64,000 nucleotides of DNA, taken from Bradyrhizobium sp. LHD-71 (GTDB taxonomy: Bacteria > Pseudomonadota > Alphaproteobacteria > Rhizobiales > Xanthobacteraceae). Shown here piece by piece: positions 1-9,572 of this stretch. The notes under the pieces were generated by a model. That model had not been told where the DNA came from and did not search any database. It worked only from the letters and a program-made list of their open reading frames with translations. The translations under genes were made by a program, and so were the position numbers. Numbering within the stretch: the first letter of the stretch is position 1; each line of letters begins with the position of its first letter. The DNA lies in assembly GCF_031157255.1 (NCBI RefSeq), contig NZ_JAVIFX010000033.1, positions 1-64,000 of the forward strand, read 5' to 3'.

Positions 1-6
1 CGTTTA

Positions 7-63
7 TGGATCAGAAATTCGCACGTTGGACTCGCGGCAACGATGGCGCGAATTTCTGATCCA
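7..63. repeat. Perfect 16-bp inverted repeat before the permease gene
   Basis: The arm TGGATCAGAAATTCGC at 7-22 recurs as its exact reverse complement at 48-63, leaving a 25-base loop. The repeat ends 17 bases before the permease start codon, so it could act as an RNA hairpin at the end of an upstream transcript, as an operator, or as a dispersed palindrome. There is no T-run, so it is not a classical terminator. Confidence 0.75.
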
Positions 64-80
64 CGACACTAGGGCCGGGC

Positions 81-1331
81 ATGCTGCAACTGCAATCTGC
101 GTTCGGAATCCTCGCATTGATCATGATCGCATTTGCGCTCAGCGAGCGGCGTGGTGCGGTGTCGTGGACGCAGGTGGCTGCAGGCCTCGCCGTGACGCTC
201 GTCACCGCCGTCGTGCTTCTGAAAATTCCCTACGCCGCCAAGGCATTTGCTGTCGTCAACGACGCCGTCGGAGCCGTTGCGGACGCGACGCGGGCGGGCA
301 CCTCGTTCGTGTTCGGCCACATCGGCGGCGGCCCCCTGCCCTATGACGTGAAATCGCCCGGCGCCGACTTCGTGCTCGCGTTCCAGGCGCTACCGCTCGT
401 GCTTGTCATGAGCGTGCTGACGACGCTGCTGTTCTACTGGGGCATCCTGCCGCCGATCGTGCGCGGCTTTTCATGGGTGCTCGAGCGCACGCTGAAGGTC
501 GGTGGCGCGGTCGGATTGTCGGCCGCCGCCAACATCTTTCTCGGCATGGTGGAAGCGCCGCTGTTCATCAAACCGTATCTGGCGAAACTGACACGCAGCG
601 AACTCTTCCTGGTGATGACCGGCGGGATGGCGGGCATCGCCGGAACTGTGCTGGTGCTCTATTCGGTAATGCTCGCACCGCACATTCCGGACGCATCGGC
701 ACATTTCGTGATCGCGTCGGTGATCGGCGCGCCGGCGGCCATCGTCGTCGCCCTGATCATGGTGCCGGAGACCAGCGAGACAAAAACCGAGGGCGACCTC
801 GTGACCCCGCCCCCGCCCGCGTCATCGACAATGGATGCCATCGTCCAGGGCACGACGTCCGGCCTGCAGTTGCTGCTCAACATCGTTGCGATGCTGCTGG
901 TGCTGGTCGCGCTGGTGCACCTGGTGAACGCGGCGCTTGGCCTGCTGCCCGCCATCGGCGGTGCGCCGATCTCGCTGCAGCGCATTCTCGGCACGCTGAT
1001 GGCGCCCATCTGCTGGCTGATGGGGATTCCGTGGGAGAAGGCTGTCACCGCCGGAAGCCTGATGGGCACCAAGACCATTCTCAACGAGCTGATCGCCTAT
1101 CTCGATCTTGCAAAGCTCCCGCCGGACACGCTCGACGCCCGCTCCCGCCTGATCATGCTCTATGCGATGTGCGGCTTTGCCAATTTTGGCAGCCTTGGCA
1201 TCATGATCGGCGGATTGACGACGATGGCGCCGGAGCGGCGCGAAGACATCATTTCGCTCGGCATGAAGTCGATCGTGTCCGGCACGCTGGCGACTTGCCT
1301 GATGGGAGCGATTGTTGGAGTGTTGACCTGA
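81..1331 (+). CDS. Nucleoside permease-like transporter (CNT/NupC family)
   Basis: This 416-residue inner-membrane protein looks like a concentrative nucleoside transporter, a family that imports nucleosides with protons or sodium. It has many hydrophobic helices. The segment at residues 151-167 (NIFLGMVEAPLFIKPYL) and the glycine-rich stretch at 181-190 (GGMAGIAGTV) correspond to the two pseudo-symmetric half-helices of the family. The usual GQTEA motif reads GMVEA here, so substrate preference may differ. The ATG follows a weak AGGG ribosome site. The next gene, an SDR, starts 42 bases downstream on the same strand and may be cotranscribed. The family call is solid; the substrate is not known. 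Confidence 0.85.
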   Translation: MLQLQSAFGILALIMIAFALSERRGAVSWTQVAAGLAVTLVTAVVLLKIPYAAKAFAVVNDAVGAVADATRAGTSFVFGHIGGGPLPYDVKSPGADFVLAFQALPLVLVMSVLTTLLFYWGILPPIVRGFSWVLERTLKVGGAVGLSAAANIFLGMVEAPLFIKPYLAKLTRSELFLVMTGGMAGIAGTVLVLYSVMLAPHIPDASAHFVIASVIGAPAAIVVALIMVPETSETKTEGDLVTPPPPASSTMDAIVQGTTSGLQLLLNIVAMLLVLVALVHLVNAALGLLPAIGGAPISLQRILGTLMAPICWLMGIPWEKAVTAGSLMGTKTILNELIAYLDLAKLPPDTLDARSRLIMLYAMCGFANFGSLGIMIGGLTTMAPERREDIISLGMKSIVSGTLATCLMGAIVGVLT

Positions 1332-1373
1332 TCGATTGGTGACGAACAAGAACAACAGCGGGAGCAGCGCAAA

Positions 1374-2105
1374 ATGGCACGGTTCGATGGCAAGGTGATC
1401 CTGATCTCAGGCGGCGCGCGCGGACAGGGAGCGGCGGAAGCGCGGCTGCTCGTCGCCGAAGGCGCCAAGGTCGTGATCGGCGACGTGCTCGAAAAGGAAG
1501 GCAATGCGCTGGCCGCGTCGCTCGGCCGCGCCGCCGTGTTCCTGCGTCAGGACGTGACGAGCGAAGCCGACTGGGACAAGGCGGTGAAGGCAGCGGAAGC
1601 TTGCGGCGGTCTGCACGGGCTGATCAACAATGCCGGCATCTACCAGCCGAAGTCGCTGCTCGAGACCGACACGGAGCTATGGGAACGCCACATCCGCATC
1701 AACCAGCTCGGCTGCTTTCTCGGCATGAAGGCCGTCGTTCCGGCAATGGAGCGTGCAGGCGGCGGTTCGATCGTCAACATCTCCTCTGGCGCGGGCTTGC
1801 GCGGCTCGCCGCAGGCCTTCGCCTACAGCGCGACCAAGTGGGCGTTGCGCGGCATGACGAAGTCGGCGGCTATCGACCTCGCGCGGAAAAGCATCCGCGT
1901 GAATTCGGTGCATCCGGGACCGATCGACACGGAGATGCTGAACGTGCGCACGCCGGAGCAGAACCAGGCGCGGCTGAAGATGGTGCCCATGAAACGCCAG
2001 GGGACGGCCGAAGAGGTCGCCCAACTCGTGCTGTTCCTGCTCTCGGATGAGAGCACCTACATCACCGGCGCCGAAGTCGCCATCGACGGCGGCGTCACGG
2101 CCTAG
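1374..2105 (+). CDS. SDR family NAD(P)-dependent oxidoreductase
   Basis: A 243-residue classical short-chain dehydrogenase. The cofactor motif SGGARGQG is at residues 12-19, NNAG at 85-88, and the catalytic tetrad is N110, S138, Y151 and K155. An acidic residue (D37) at the end of the second beta strand suggests NAD(H) rather than NADP(H). The C-terminus (GAEVAIDGGVTA) is typical of the family. The general look resembles 3-alpha/20-beta-hydroxysteroid dehydrogenase-like members, but the substrate cannot be told from sequence. It follows the nucleoside-type permease by 42 bases and converges on the emrB-like gene. Confidence 0.9.
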   Translation: MARFDGKVILISGGARGQGAAEARLLVAEGAKVVIGDVLEKEGNALAASLGRAAVFLRQDVTSEADWDKAVKAAEACGGLHGLINNAGIYQPKSLLETDTELWERHIRINQLGCFLGMKAVVPAMERAGGGSIVNISSGAGLRGSPQAFAYSATKWALRGMTKSAAIDLARKSIRVNSVHPGPIDTEMLNVRTPEQNQARLKMVPMKRQGTAEEVAQLVLFLLSDESTYITGAEVAIDGGVTA

Positions 2106-2130
2106 GCGGTCGACCAGAGCTCTCCACCGC

Positions 2131-2217
2131 CATGCCCGTGAAGGCGGGCTTGCGATCAAGGCTCATGAGCGCTCAAAGACGGTGCAGCAGGCGTCGTCCC
2201 GCTTTCGCGGTGACGAC
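2131..2217. repeat. REP-like imperfect palindrome (GCCCGTGAAGGCGGGC type)
   Basis: The left arm at about 2133-2149 and the GC-rich right arm near 2197-2212 form an imperfect inverted repeat in the gap between the convergent SDR and emrB-like genes. The same motif family occurs at 28299-28396, so it is a dispersed element. It may serve as a bidirectional terminator. Confidence 0.6.
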
Positions 2218-2246
2218 GTCCAGAGTGTGGTTGCGGCCTTCCCAGC

Positions 2247-3800
2247 TCAATCGTGGATCGCGGGCGCAACATCGGCGCCCGCCTGCGGCTTGTCTTTCTT
2301 CAGGAACAACACCAGCGGCATCGCGACCAGCGCCGCGATCATCAGGAACTTGAAGTCGTTGATATAGGCGATGACCGCCGCCTGTCCGGTGACGAGCTGG
2401 TCAAGCGCCGCGCGGCCAGCCGCGGTCCACGGGCTGAGCGTGTTCAGCACCGCCGGATTTTCGAAGGCGCGGTTGAACGGATTGACGTAGTCGGCAATCG
2501 TCGCATGATTGACCTGCGTGTTACGCGTCAACAGGTAGGTGACGATCGAAATGCCGACCGCGGCGCCCGTGTTGCGGGACAGATTGTACATTCCCGCCGC
2601 CTCGCCACGGCTCTGCGGCGGCAGTGTCGCAAAGGTCACGGTGGTCAGCGGCACGAACAGGAAGCCGAGGCCGGCGCCCTGCACGAAGCCCACCCAGGCG
2701 ATGGTCCACTCCGACACCGCAGGCGTCCAACCGGTCATGGTGTGCATTGACCACGCCGTGAGGCCGAGGCCGATCAGCAGCAGAATGCGGGTGTCGACCC
2801 TGCCCATCATCCGTCCGACCACGAACATGCAAACCATGGTGCCGAGCCCGCGCGGTCCCATCACGAGCCCTGCGGTGACGATCGGATATCCCATCAGCGA
2901 CTGCAGATACGGCGTCATTAGCGCCATCGAGGCAAGATACGAGATGCCGATGATGAAGATGAACACGACTCCGATGGCGTAGTTACGGTCAAGGAACAGC
3001 TTCGGGTTCACAAACGGATTGTTCGCCGTGAAGATGTGCACGAGGAAGATGTACAGCGCGCCTGCTGCAATCACCGCCTCGATGAGGATCTCGAGCGACG
3101 AGAACCAGTCGAGCTGGCTGCCGCGGTCGAGAAAGACCTGCAGCGCGGCGAGAAACACACTCAAAGAGCCGAAGCCGAGCCAGTCGAATTTCGGCGTGGT
3201 GCGGCTTCTCGTTTCGTACATGAAGATCGAAATGCCCGCGAAGGCAAGCGCGCCGAGCGGAAGGTTGATGTAGAAGATCCAGCGCCAGTTGAGATTATCC
3301 GTCAGCCAGCCGCCGATCACCGGTCCCGCCACCGGACCGACCATCACCGCGACCCCGAACACGCCCATCGCCGCGCCGCGCTCCTTCACCGAGAAGATGT
3401 CGAGCAGCACCGCTTGCGCAATCGGCACCAGCGCCGCGCCGAAGCAGCCTTGCAGCAGGCGGAACAGGACAATCTCGGTCAGCGACTGGGCTGCGCCGCA
3501 CAGCATCGAGGTGACGATGAAGCCGCCGACCGAGATCAGGAGAACGCGCTTGCGGCCGAACCGGCTGGTGAGAAAGCCGGACGGCGGCGTCATGATCGCG
3601 GCGGCGACGATATAGGAGGTCAGCACCCAGCTGATCTGGTCGGCGCTTGCCGCCACGCTGCCCTGCATATGCGGCAGCGCGACGTTGGCGATGGTGGTGT
3701 CCAGCGCCTGCATGATCACGGCCAGGATGACGCAGCCGGTGATCGCGATACGATTGATCCCCGGCGGAATGACGCCTTCATCGTAGACGGCGCCGGCCAT
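2247..3800 (-). CDS. emrB: DHA2-family MFS drug efflux permease (EmrB type)
   Basis: A 517-residue protein with about 14 transmembrane helices, the inner-membrane pump of a proton-driven tripartite efflux system. Motif A is seen as GFLTSRFGRKR between helices 2 and 3, and the drug-antiporter motif C region as GPVAGPVIGGWLTD followed by NWRWIFYINLP. It starts 2 bases after the stop of the membrane-fusion protein gene, with the MarR regulator upstream. That gives the order marR-emrA-emrB and suggests cotranscription. No outer-membrane TolC gene is adjacent. The substrate is unknown. The emrB symbol is by family likeness, not proven orthology. Confidence 0.92.
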   Translation of the reverse strand: MAGAVYDEGVIPPGINRIAITGCVILAVIMQALDTTIANVALPHMQGSVAASADQISWVLTSYIVAAAIMTPPSGFLTSRFGRKRVLLISVGGFIVTSMLCGAAQSLTEIVLFRLLQGCFGAALVPIAQAVLLDIFSVKERGAAMGVFGVAVMVGPVAGPVIGGWLTDNLNWRWIFYINLPLGALAFAGISIFMYETRSRTTPKFDWLGFGSLSVFLAALQVFLDRGSQLDWFSSLEILIEAVIAAGALYIFLVHIFTANNPFVNPKLFLDRNYAIGVVFIFIIGISYLASMALMTPYLQSLMGYPIVTAGLVMGPRGLGTMVCMFVVGRMMGRVDTRILLLIGLGLTAWSMHTMTGWTPAVSEWTIAWVGFVQGAGLGFLFVPLTTVTFATLPPQSRGEAAGMYNLSRNTGAAVGISIVTYLLTRNTQVNHATIADYVNPFNRAFENPAVLNTLSPWTAAGRAALDQLVTGQAAVIAYINDFKFLMIAALVAMPLVLFLKKDKPQAGADVAPAIHD

Positions 3801-3802
3801 AG

Positions 3803-5050
3803 CTATGCTCCGGCCTCACCGAAGCCGAACAGCTGCTTGAGTGCCACCGGCACGCCGCGCGGGTGGCCGGTCTCGATGCTGAGCTCGACGCTCATGCCCA
3901 TGCGCAGTTGCGGCTTGTCGGGCGCGCTGTCGAGCCGCACCCGCATCGGAATGCGCTGCACCACCTTCACCCAGTTGCCGCTGGTGTTCTCCGCAGGCAG
4001 CAGCGAGAAGCTCGACGCCGAGGCCGGGCTGACGCTCTCCACCGTGCCGGTCCATTGCACGCCGGGATAGGTATCGACCTCGACGACCGCTTTTTGTCCC
4101 GGCCGCACATAGGTCAATTCGGTTTCCTTCGGCGACGCCTGCACCCACAGCCGGTCGGTCGCGACGATGGCGATCGCGCTCGTGGAAGCGGCCAGATACT
4201 GGCCCGGCTGCAGCGACGGCACCTTGGTGGCAATGCCGGCGATCGGCGCGCGCACGGTCGTATGGTCGAGCTGGCGCGCAGCCTCATCGCGGGCGGCGAG
4301 CATTTCCTTGTACTTCGGATAGTCGTCCACCGCGGCGCTCGGCGCACCGTTCAGCGAGGCGGCGATACCCGCGAGCTGCTGCTGCAGCGATACGAGCTTC
4401 TGCTGGGCCACCTGTAGGTCCCGGCGCGCATTATCGAAGCTCGCCTGCGGCGTGAAGTTGTTCGCGGCGAGCTGCTGCTGCCGCTTGAAGGTCGCGCTGG
4501 TGTAGTCGATGTCGGCCTGCGCCTGAAGGATCTGCGCCTGCATGTTGCGGTAGTTCGCCTGCGCGGCGAGCAGGTCGTTGCGTGTCGAGCCGAGCTGCGC
4601 GTTCGCGCGGTCAAGCGCCAGTTGAAACGGTTTCTTGTCGAGCGTGAACAGCACGTCGCCGACCGCAACCTTCTGGTTCTCCTTCACCGCGACCGAGCTG
4701 ACGATGCCGGCGACGTCATTGGCGACGCCCACCATATCCGCTTGCACATAAGCATTGTCGGTCGTCATCGTCGCCCCGCCCGTCACATAAAGATAGGCGC
4801 CGACGACGAGCGCGACGGGAAGCAGCGCGAACAGGACCGGCCGGATCGGAAACGACCGGCGCGACGGGCCTGGCGCATCAACGGTCGCCGCCTCCTCCGC
4901 CGGCGATTGCCGCGCACGGGCATGCGGCTGGCTCGCCTCCGGCTGGCTTTCGGCCACGGAGTCGTCCCGCGCTGACGCCGGCGTCAGACGACGCACGTTT
5001 TCGTCCGCCGCACTTACATCCTTGATTGCACTTTTCTCGGTCTTAGCCAT
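3803..5050 (-). CDS. emrA: HlyD/EmrA-type membrane fusion protein
   Basis: A 415-residue periplasmic adaptor partner of the EmrB-type permease. It has a polar cytoplasmic N-terminus, one transmembrane helix near residues 65-85, a biotinyl-lipoyl-like segment (VAGIVSSVAVKENQKVAVGDVL), a long helical hairpin rich in Gln and Ala, and a beta-barrel region ending near GMSVELSIETGHPRG. The start was placed at the ATG at 5050, which overlaps the marR stop by 8 bases (ATGGCTAA) and implies translational coupling. An upstream in-frame start would run deep into marR and is less likely. Confidence 0.92.
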   Translation of the reverse strand: MAKTEKSAIKDVSAADENVRRLTPASARDDSVAESQPEASQPHARARQSPAEEAATVDAPGPSRRSFPIRPVLFALLPVALVVGAYLYVTGGATMTTDNAYVQADMVGVANDVAGIVSSVAVKENQKVAVGDVLFTLDKKPFQLALDRANAQLGSTRNDLLAAQANYRNMQAQILQAQADIDYTSATFKRQQQLAANNFTPQASFDNARRDLQVAQQKLVSLQQQLAGIAASLNGAPSAAVDDYPKYKEMLAARDEAARQLDHTTVRAPIAGIATKVPSLQPGQYLAASTSAIAIVATDRLWVQASPKETELTYVRPGQKAVVEVDTYPGVQWTGTVESVSPASASSFSLLPAENTSGNWVKVVQRIPMRVRLDSAPDKPQLRMGMSVELSIETGHPRGVPVALKQLFGFGEAGA

Positions 5051-5510
5051 TGCTCGCTCGCTCTTGCACAGGCGGCGTCGCACAGGCACTCGCCAAGTTG
5101 CTCTTGAGTGTGGTGAGAAGTTTCAGAAGGCGCTCGCGGTCCGCTTCGGCGATGCCGGACAGCGCTTCGCTGCGGGTGCGGTCGCCGAGCACCTTCAGTT
5201 CGGCGAGCTTGGGCTTCGCCTTCGCCGTCAGGCGCAACAGCCAGATCCGCCGGTCGGATGCGTGCGGCAGCCGCTCGACCAGCCCCATCGCTTGCAGCTT
5301 GTCGACGATGCGGCCAAGCGTGATCGGCTCGATTTCGAGCAGCTCCGCCAGCCCGCCCTGATGAATGCCCTCGTTGCGGTCGAGATAGGCCAGAACCTGC
5401 CATTGTGAGCGGGTCAGCCCGGAGCCGCGTGCGTTCTGCTCGAAGCGCTTGCGGAGCAGCCGTGCAACATCGTGCACCAGAAAGCCGAGTATCCGTTGGT
5501 GGTCGTGCAT
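5043..5510 (-). CDS. MarR-family transcriptional regulator
   Basis: A 155-residue winged helix-turn-helix protein, first gene of the marR-emrA-emrB operon. The DNA-binding core runs from SGLTRSQWQVLAYL through LAELLEIEPITLGRIVDKLQAMGLVER to a beta-wing containing DRR. The start is the ATG at 5510 (MHDHQRILGF); longer readings upstream are not family-like. A perfect palindrome 53 bases upstream is the likely operator, so autorepression released by a small toxic ligand is the simplest model. The gene overlaps the adaptor gene by 8 bases. Confidence 0.93.
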   Translation of the reverse strand: MHDHQRILGFLVHDVARLLRKRFEQNARGSGLTRSQWQVLAYLDRNEGIHQGGLAELLEIEPITLGRIVDKLQAMGLVERLPHASDRRIWLLRLTAKAKPKLAELKVLGDRTRSEALSGIAEADRERLLKLLTTLKSNLASACATPPVQERASNG

Positions 5511-5562
5511 GAATTCAGGCCCCGGCGCGCAACCGGAGCAGCCGGGGCGCCATGGAAAAATG

Positions 5563-5576
5563 ATAAGCATGCTTAT
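5563..5576. promoter_or_regulatory. Likely MarR operator upstream of the efflux operon
   Basis: ATAAGCATGCTTAT is a perfect 14-base palindrome in an AT-rich island, 53 bases before the marR start codon. Its size and symmetry fit a MarR dimer site. The divergent dioxygenase gene starts 120 bases away and could share control. Confidence 0.7.
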
Positions 5577-5695
5577 AATCAGCGTCCTTAGGGACGACAA
5601 GCGGGAATGACGTCGGGTGGGAATCACGTTTTTATGACCACGAAACGCCTCGAATCCCCTGCAAGTCCGGCAATCGCGCGAGCGGCAGACACAGC

Positions 5696-6529
5696 ATGGA
5701 TGATGAGATGCAATTCGAGAGTGAAGGATGGGCGCTGTTGCCCCGCTTCCTCGATGCGAGCGGACTCGCAGAGCTCGCACCGGCTGTCGACAGGGTCCTC
5801 GCCCTCCAACGGCCGTCCTGCATGCAGCGTCCGGGAAACGATCTTGTGCCGCTGCGATGGAACGACGAGATCGTCGCGAGCGTGCTCGGGGCCGAGCACC
5901 TGATCGCAGCGATCCGCGACTTGCTTCGGACAAGGCAGCTTGCATGGATCTCCGGATACGTCTCGACCAAAGAGCCGCACAGTCCGGCGCTGTGGTGGCA
6001 TCAGGACTGGTGGTGCTGGGATCATCCGGTCAGCTACACCCGGCCGGCCAGCCAGATCGCGCTTCTTTGCTATCTCGGCGAGACGGATGAGATGAGCGGC
6101 GCACTGCGCCTCCTGCCCGGCTCACACCATCGAAGCGTACCGCTGCATGCAACATTGCCGGAAGCGCATGGTGGCGACGCCAACGCGCTATCGTCCGCTC
6201 ATCCGGCGCTGAATGACGATCCCGGACAGGTGACGGTCAATGTTCGGGCGGGAGATGTGGTCATCATCGACTACCGGCTGCTGCACGGTACCCATCCGAA
6301 CGCGAAGCCGTTGCGCCGCGATTGCATCCTGTTGTCGTTCGTTCCGGACTGGGGGCGGCTGCCCGACGACATCAAGGCGCACCTCGCGATGCACCCGGCG
6401 CTTCCAACCGATGCCGAGCGTCAGCGCAGCGACGCATCCTCATATGGCGGTTTGCTGCCGGATTACGGTGGCACGCCGGCGAGCCTGGCGGTGAACCGCA
6501 TGGCGCCGGCGGCCTTCGCTGCGAGCTAA
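5696..6529 (+). CDS. Phytanoyl-CoA dioxygenase (PhyH) family protein
   Basis: A 277-residue non-haem Fe(II)/2-oxoglutarate-dependent oxygenase of the PhyH family. The iron-binding triad is visible as H102-x-D104 (in WWHQDWWCWD) and a distal H197 (in LLHGTHPN). An arginine near 208-209 (PLRRD) is a candidate for binding 2-oxoglutarate. GALRLLPGSHHR at about 135-146 is characteristic of the family. The substrate cannot be inferred. It is divergent from the MarR-emrAB operon and ends 5 bases before the convergent usg gene. An in-frame ATG four codons later is an alternative start. Confidence 0.85.
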   Translation: MDDEMQFESEGWALLPRFLDASGLAELAPAVDRVLALQRPSCMQRPGNDLVPLRWNDEIVASVLGAEHLIAAIRDLLRTRQLAWISGYVSTKEPHSPALWWHQDWWCWDHPVSYTRPASQIALLCYLGETDEMSGALRLLPGSHHRSVPLHATLPEAHGGDANALSSAHPALNDDPGQVTVNVRAGDVVIIDYRLLHGTHPNAKPLRRDCILLSFVPDWGRLPDDIKAHLAMHPALPTDAERQRSDASSYGGLLPDYGGTPASLAVNRMAPAAFAAS

Positions 6530-6534
6530 CGCCG

Positions 6535-6852
6535 CTACTGCAGGCGGAATACGCCGTCGACCGCCTTGAAGTCCGCCGGCCTGACCAGCCGCGAATGGGC
6601 AACCGTGACCGAGAACAACGGGCCGTCCAGCTTCTGCTGCCAAAAAGCGAGAAACTCCTGCAACTTCGGAAATGAAGGAAAGAGATCGTAGTTTTGCCAG
6701 ATGTAACACTGCAGAAGCCACCTGCGGTCCGGCCGACGGTAGACGATCTCCGCGGTCGTCAAACCGTATCCTTGAAGCTGCTGGGTGAACTCCCTCGACG
6801 CAACGCCACCGGACGCCGTCGAGCCTTTCGAACCAACGTCATTCCCAATCAT
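6535..6852 (-). CDS. usg: Usg family protein (function unknown)
   Basis: A 105-residue protein of the Usg family, small conserved alphaproteobacterial proteins first noted beside tryptophan genes; no biochemical function is known. The core SREFTQQLQGYGLTTAEI, then YRRPDRRWLLQCYIWQNYDLFP and GPLFSVTVAHSRLVRP, is the family signature. The start was set at the ATG at 6852 because GGAGG lies 5 bases upstream. An in-frame ATG at 6903 would add 17 residues but lacks a good ribosome site. No trp gene is nearby here. Confidence 0.85.
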   Translation of the reverse strand: MIGNDVGSKGSTASGGVASREFTQQLQGYGLTTAEIVYRRPDRRWLLQCYIWQNYDLFPSFPKLQEFLAFWQQKLDGPLFSVTVAHSRLVRPADFKAVDGVFRLQ

Positions 6853-7055
6853 GCCAACCTCCGTTCCGGCATGAGAAAATACTGACGCAGTATCCGGGTT
6901 CATTCCAAGTAAAAAAATGTAATAAGCTGTTGATTTTCAAGGCATTAGCAGCACCTTCGGGCAGCTGCTAGCACTTCGCTGTCAGTCAGCTTTTTCCGGA
7001 GCGCGCTTTCACTTGGCGGTCACGGTTTGGCCGTTAAGAATGATCACAGGAAAGG

Positions 7056-7082
7056 CTGGCAACCGCAGCCGCCGAGTGCCAA
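7056..7082 (+). promoter_or_regulatory. Degenerate second CIRCE-like element
   Basis: CTGGCAACC, nine bases, then GAGTGCCAA. The right half is a perfect CIRCE half-site; the left half matches at 6 of 9 positions. Arm lengths and spacing match the true CIRCE 81 bases downstream, so this may be an auxiliary HrcA site or a decayed copy. Confidence 0.4.
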
Positions 7083-7098
7083 AAAATTTCGCGATCCT

Positions 7099-7127
7099 CT
7101 TGATCGTTCCCAGCAACTGGCTTATCT
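7099..7127 (+). promoter_or_regulatory. RpoH-type heat-shock promoter of groESL
   Basis: A CTTGAT -35 box at 7099-7104 and a CTTATCT -10 box at 7121-7127 are separated by 16 bases, matching the alphaproteobacterial sigma-32 pattern (CTTGAA, 16-17 bases, CYTATNT). The predicted transcript start falls at the left arm of CIRCE. Confidence 0.65.
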
Positions 7128-7136
7128 CAAGAATAG

Positions 7137-7163
7137 TTGGCACTCACCATAGGTGATTGCTAA
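7137..7163 (+). promoter_or_regulatory. CIRCE operator (HrcA binding site)
   Basis: TTGGCACTC, nine bases, then GATTGCTAA: one mismatch in the right arm from the consensus TTAGCACTC-N9-GAGTGCTAA, plus the common A-to-G change in the left arm. It lies 46 bases before groES, so HrcA repression of groESL is expected. The hrcA gene is not in this window. Confidence 0.9.
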
Positions 7164-7208
7164 CACCAGTCAAAATTCAAGCAATCACAACATCTTAGGA
7201 GAACAGCG

Positions 7209-7523
7209 ATGAAGTTTCGTCCGCTTCACGATCGCGTCGTCGTCAAGCGCATCGATGCCGAAGAGAAGACCGCTGGCGGCATCATCATCCCTGACACGGC
7301 CAAGGAAAAGCCCTCCCAGGGCGAGGTGGTCGCAGTCGGTCCGGGCGGCCGCGATGAGGCCGGCAAGCTGATCCCAATCGATATCAACGTCGGCGACCGT
7401 GTGCTGTTCGGCAAGTGGTCCGGCACCGAAGTGAAGATCGACGGCCAGGACCTTCTCATCATGAAGGAGAGCGACGTTCTCGGCGTCCTCGAAGGGGAAG
7501 TTTCGAAGAAGAAGGCGGCGTAA
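7209..7523 (+). CDS. groES: Co-chaperonin GroES
   Basis: A 104-residue GroES/Cpn10, cap of the GroEL folding chamber in the cytoplasm. It begins [16 protein letters not shown] and contains the mobile loop [21 protein letters not shown] and the dome region, with [31 protein letters not shown] near the C-terminus. A strong ribosome site (AGGAG) lies 6 bases upstream. It is controlled by the CIRCE and RpoH-type elements upstream and is followed by groEL after a 148-base gap that contains a palindromic repeat. Confidence 0.99.
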   Translation: MKFRPLHDRVVVKRIDAEEKTAGGIIIPDTAKEKPSQGEVVAVGPGGRDEAGKLIPIDINVGDRVLFGKWSGTEVKIDGQDLLIMKESDVLGVLEGEVSKKKAA

Positions 7524-7535
7524 GTCATCGCCAAT

Positions 7536-9309
<1,774 letters not shown>

Positions 9310-9338
9310 GTCCGGCCGATCAAGCGGTACAAGAATGC

Positions 9339-9366
9339 AAAACCCCGGCAGCAATGCCGGGGTTTT
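9339..9366 (+). terminator. Rho-independent terminator of groESL
   Basis: AAAACCCCGGCA, loop GCAA, then TGCCGGGGTTTT: a perfect 12-bp stem ending in a T-run, 29 bases after the groEL stop. Confidence 0.95.
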
Positions 9367-9572
9367 CGTTTGGTGGCCCTCGTTGCGGAGCCCCGCCCCT
9401 TCGCCACTGGAAACGTTCCATCCGCCGGTACAACGACGTTTGCGATTTCGCATGGGCCTACGGCAGCACTGCCGACACCGTTTGCCTTGCGTCCCCGCAG
9501 ACGCGGCTACAAAAATAGCGCCACAACAATCGAGTCAGAACAGCCCGGCGGGACAACGGCAAGGAAACAGCA

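Larger units (their letters stand above)
6853..7208. other. 356-base intergenic region between usg and groES
   Basis: No gene is seen. The left part holds the divergent usg promoter region in AT-rich DNA. The right part holds the heat-shock control elements of groESL, listed separately: a degenerate CIRCE-like dyad, an RpoH-type promoter and a near-consensus CIRCE. Confidence 0.8.
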
